The position numbers were made by a program, and so were the translations under genes. From JANMEX01 sp031423755 (GTDB taxonomy: Bacteria; Pseudomonadota; Alphaproteobacteria; Rhizobiales; Rhizobiaceae): 6,771 nucleotides of DNA. Location: the NCBI GenBank assembly GCA_031423755.1, contig JANPGC010000165.1:1-6771 (forward strand). The letters run 5' to 3'. Under the pieces are notes generated by a model. It did not search any database. It was given only the letters and a program-made list of their open reading frames with translations, and was not told the DNA's origin. Positions 5,596 through 6,771 of this stretch are shown here, piece after piece (position 1 is the first letter of the stretch; each line of letters opens with the position of its first letter).

Positions 5596-5712
5596 CATCT
5601 CCAGCGCGCATCTCCTCCTCCCATTGGCGTGCTGTGAGTGTTCCCCTCTGGAGGTTTTGCCGGAAACGGCCAACTCCACATCTCAAAGCCGGGTTCGTCC
5701 CGGCTTTTTTTT
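5596..5712 (+). ncRNA. Trans-acting small RNA, AbcR (alpha-r15) or NfeR1/cuckoo (alpha-r14) like
   Basis: This unannotated-looking stretch has all parts of an alphaproteobacterial sRNA of about 116 nt. Hairpin 1 pairs 5602-5609 with 5627-5634 (eight pairs, one G-U) and exposes a 17-nt loop containing CCTCCTCCC (5614-5622), an anti-Shine-Dalgarno motif. Hairpin 2 pairs TGGAG (5649-5653) with CTCCA (5674-5678). Above an internal loop it has GCCG/CGGC (5659-5662, 5667-5670) capped by a GAAA tetraloop. Hairpin 3 is an intrinsic terminator. Three stem-loops, this size and a C-rich loop fit the known AbcR and NfeR1 families, which block translation starts of transporter and other mRNAs, usually with Hfq. 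AbcR is favoured by a CTCCCA motif in the loop and by synteny: in S. meliloti and Agrobacterium, abcR genes lie next to lsrB, and VtlR activates AbcR2 in Brucella. Presence of an sRNA is well supported; the family choice is open. Confidence 0.8.
5685..5712 (+). terminator. Rho-independent terminator of the small RNA
   Basis: AAAGCCGGG (5685-5693) pairs perfectly with CCCGGCTTT (5699-5707) around a 5-nt loop, and eight consecutive T residues run from 5705 to 5712. This is the strongest intrinsic terminator in the window. It ends the sRNA and would also stop read-through from tetR into the riboswitch. Confidence 0.92.
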
Positions 5713-5762
5713 GCCCGGATTCCTGATTGGTCCTTGAGCTTGTCGCTTTTGCGCCAGCGCGA

Positions 5763-5791
5763 TTGACTTGGCCGTGGTGCAGTGCAATCAA
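5763..5791 (+). promoter_or_regulatory. Candidate promoter of the riboswitch-hupE transcript
   Basis: TTGACT (5763-5768) is followed after 17 bp by AATCAA (5786-5791). The -35 is good and the -10 poor. The predicted start near 5798 coincides with the first strand of the riboswitch P1 helix at 5796, which makes the placement plausible. Confidence 0.4.
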
Positions 5792-5795
5792 ATCA

Positions 5796-5945
5796 CAACG
5801 GTGCTTTTCGACGGGAAAAGTGAAACGGGAAGCCGGTGAGATGCCGGAGCCGCCCCCGCGACTGTAAGGGACACGCTCCCTGCCAAATGCCACTGGGTAA
5901 CCGGGAAGGCGGCAGGGCAAGCCCGAGCCAGGAGACCGGCCGTTG
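5796..5945 (+). promoter_or_regulatory. Cobalamin (B12) riboswitch
   Basis: The aptamer is closed by a P1 helix, CAACGG (5796-5801) with CCGTTG (5940-5945). Recognisable family elements in order are GGTGCTTTTCGA (5800-5811), GGGAAAAGTGAAACGGGAA with GCCGGTGAGATGCCGG (5813-5846), CCGCGACTGTAAGGG (5856-5870), GCCACTGGG (5889-5897), and the B12 box AGCCAGGAGACCGGC (5926-5940). These elements bind adenosylcobalamin or a related corrinoid in the mRNA leader. The downstream leader has hairpins GCGCC/GGCGC (5956-5969) and GGGGC/GCCCC (5980-5994). The second directly abuts the ribosome binding site, and no T tract occurs before the start codon. Control is therefore probably translational: cobalamin binding reduces hupE translation. 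Identification of the aptamer is secure; the switching mechanism is inferred. Confidence 0.95.
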
Positions 5946-6006
5946 AACGAAACCAGCGCCCTGTGGCGCGCAGACTTGAGGGGCGGTGGGCCCCGGAAGG
6001 AACGGC

Positions 6007-6591
6007 ATGCGTATTCTTATCGCCCTGATGGGCCTCGTTTTCTCAACTTCGGCTTTCGCCCACACCGGGCATGGCGACACATCCGGCTTTGCGCATGGCT
6101 TCATGCATCCTGTCGGCGGCCTCGATCATGTGCTGGCGATGGTTGCCGTCGGTGTTCTGGCGTTCGTGATTGGCGGGCGCGCCCGTTTTGCCCTGCCGAT
6201 GTCGTTCATGGCAGCCATGCTTGCAGGCGGCGCACTCGGCATGTCCGGGTATGAACTGCCGCTGGTCGAAGCGGGCATTGGCGCGTCGATTGTGGTTATT
6301 GCCGGTCTTGCGGCGTTTGGCGCTGCTCTTCCAGTAGGGCTGACCTCGGCTCTGGTCGCGTTCTTCGGCCTGTTCCACGGCTTTGCGCACGGCGCGGAAA
6401 TGCCTGTTGACGCCTCGGGTCTGGCCTACGCTGCCGGGTTCCTTGTTGCCACGGGATTGCTGCACCTGACTGGCTTTGCCGCGGGGTTCAGCGCCAACGG
6501 CCTGTTCGGCAAGAACGGCCGTATGGCAGCGCGCATGGGTTCGGGCGCAGTGGCGCTTGCGGGCGTTGCGGTGCTTGGCGGGGCGATCTGA
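6007..6591 (+). CDS. hupE: HupE/UreJ-family permease, probable cobalt importer
   Basis: The 194-residue protein belongs to the HupE/UreJ family of nickel and cobalt permeases. A signal peptide (1-18, ending AFA) would be cleaved to leave the new N-terminus HTGHG, whose histidines could bind metal. The family motif GFMHPVGGLDHVLAM (31-45, with H34, D40, H41) and FHGFAHGAE (123-131, with H124, H128) carry the likely metal ligands. About six membrane segments follow the signal peptide. The ATG at 6007 is preferred to a GTG at 5986 because GGAAGGA (5995-6001) precedes it and the signal peptide begins there. Related HupE genes under B12 riboswitches have been assigned to cobalt uptake by comparative genomics, whereas hydrogenase- or urease-linked copies handle nickel. 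No hydrogenase, urease or B12-synthesis gene is in the window, so cobalt is inferred from the riboswitch. No intrinsic terminator follows. Confidence 0.92.
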   Translation: MRILIALMGLVFSTSAFAHTGHGDTSGFAHGFMHPVGGLDHVLAMVAVGVLAFVIGGRARFALPMSFMAAMLAGGALGMSGYELPLVEAGIGASIVVIAGLAAFGAALPVGLTSALVAFFGLFHGFAHGAEMPVDASGLAYAAGFLVATGLLHLTGFAAGFSANGLFGKNGRMAARMGSGAVALAGVAVLGGAI

Positions 6592-6655
6592 GCGATTCAG
6601 CCATTATTTACGACCCTCAGCGCTGCCCCTCCTCCGGCCCGTTGGGCGTCCGCCG

Positions 6656-6677
6656 GGGCGAGACCCGTGGCTCGCCC
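6656..6677. repeat. Short GC-rich inverted repeat
   Basis: GGGCGAG (6656-6662) pairs with CTCGCCC (6671-6677) around an 8-nt loop. It lies 64 bp after hupE without a T run, so it may slow or stabilise the 3' end of the hupE mRNA, or belong to the same mosaic repeat as the larger palindrome that follows. Confidence 0.4.
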
Positions 6678-6680
6678 GTC

Positions 6681-6771
6681 CTTCGTCCCCCCGCAAGCGG
6701 CGGGGAGACGGGGAAGGCCCCCCACCTCGCGCCCTTCCCTGCTCCCCGCCGCTTGCGGGGAGAAGGTGCCC
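6681..6771. repeat. Rhizobial-type palindromic intergenic repeat, cut by window end
   Basis: A perfect 19-bp inverted repeat pairs 6689-6707 with 6742-6760 (arms CCCCGCAAGCGGCGGGGAG and its complement). Inside it a second pair, GGGAAGG (6711-6717) and CCTTCCC (6733-6739), extends the stem. Outside, CTTC (6681-6684) and GAAG (6762-6765) can also pair. Each 19-bp arm contains its own small palindrome CCGCAAGCGG or complement. GC-rich elements with a CCCCGCAAGCGG core recur between genes in Mesorhizobium, Rhizobium and relatives; this is from memory. The 180 bp after hupE (6592-6771) hold no plausible gene. Confidence 0.7.

Noticed and set aside
5441..5920. Minus-strand open frame over the sRNA and riboswitch region
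   Set aside because: It runs antisense through a structured sRNA, a terminator and the B12 aptamer. The translated sequence has no protein-like features.
5986..6006. GTG start for hupE at 5986
   Set aside because: It would place the hairpin and ribosome site inside the coding region and add seven residues before a well-formed signal peptide.
5943..6254. Plus-strand open frame overlapping the hupE start in another frame
   Set aside because: It begins inside the riboswitch P1 strand and is an out-of-frame shadow of hupE, rich in Arg, Cys and His.
6681..6771. CRISPR array or intrinsic terminator at the right end
   Set aside because: There are two inverted arms, not direct repeats with spacers, and there is no T tract for a terminator.

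Overview
The window looks like a chromosomal segment of an alphaproteobacterium of the order Hyphomicrobiales (Rhizobiales), probably from the Brucella/Ochrobactrum, Mesorhizobium or Phyllobacterium side of the order. The evidence is the gene order greA, LpcC/LpsB-type mannosyltransferase, trxB, LsrB/VtlR-type LysR regulator, the close resemblance of these proteins to remembered rhizobial and Brucella relatives, the GC-rich codon use, and a GC-rich palindromic repeat of rhizobial style at the right edge. Genus cannot be fixed by eye.

Left part (1-3612, all + strand): greA (transcript-cleavage factor), lpcC/lpsB-like (LPS inner-core mannosyltransferase), trxB (thioredoxin reductase) and an LsrB/VtlR-like LysR regulator. 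greA and lpcC are 20 bp apart. trxB and lysR are 36 bp apart and probably share a transcript. A 149-bp gap before trxB contains an inverted repeat and a weak promoter candidate. In relatives the LysR protein links redox state, LPS and small-RNA expression, so the block joins envelope synthesis and thiol redox control.

Middle (3609-5509): a self-contained module. A TetR/AcrR regulator with a WHG-type C-terminal domain (+) diverges from a translationally coupled two-gene operon (-) encoding an ABA4-like (DUF4281) membrane protein and an unrecognised protein with about seven membrane segments. The 93-bp gap between the divergent starts holds two TetR-style palindromic operators. They are arranged as a larger dyad whose outer 12-bp arms match perfectly, and they contain opposed TTGACA -35 elements. 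The module's left end meets the LysR gene so tightly that the two stop codons share a CTAG.

Right part (5510-6771): the 497-bp stretch between tetR and hupE contains no protein gene but is full of signals. First comes an independent small-RNA gene of about 116 nt: promoter TTGAAA-N17-CATATA, three hairpins, an anti-Shine-Dalgarno CCTCCTCCC loop, and a strong terminator. It resembles the alphaproteobacterial AbcR (alpha-r15) or NfeR1/cuckoo (alpha-r14) RNAs. Next comes a complete cobalamin riboswitch closed by a 6-bp P1 helix. It leads into a HupE/UreJ-family metal permease gene with a signal peptide, which is probably a cobalt importer switched off by B12. The last 180 bp are non-coding and end in a large palindromic repeat cut by the window edge.

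Most notable are the sRNA gene close to an LsrB/VtlR homologue, and the TetR / ABA4-like / seven-TM module with its nested operator, whose function I cannot assign.
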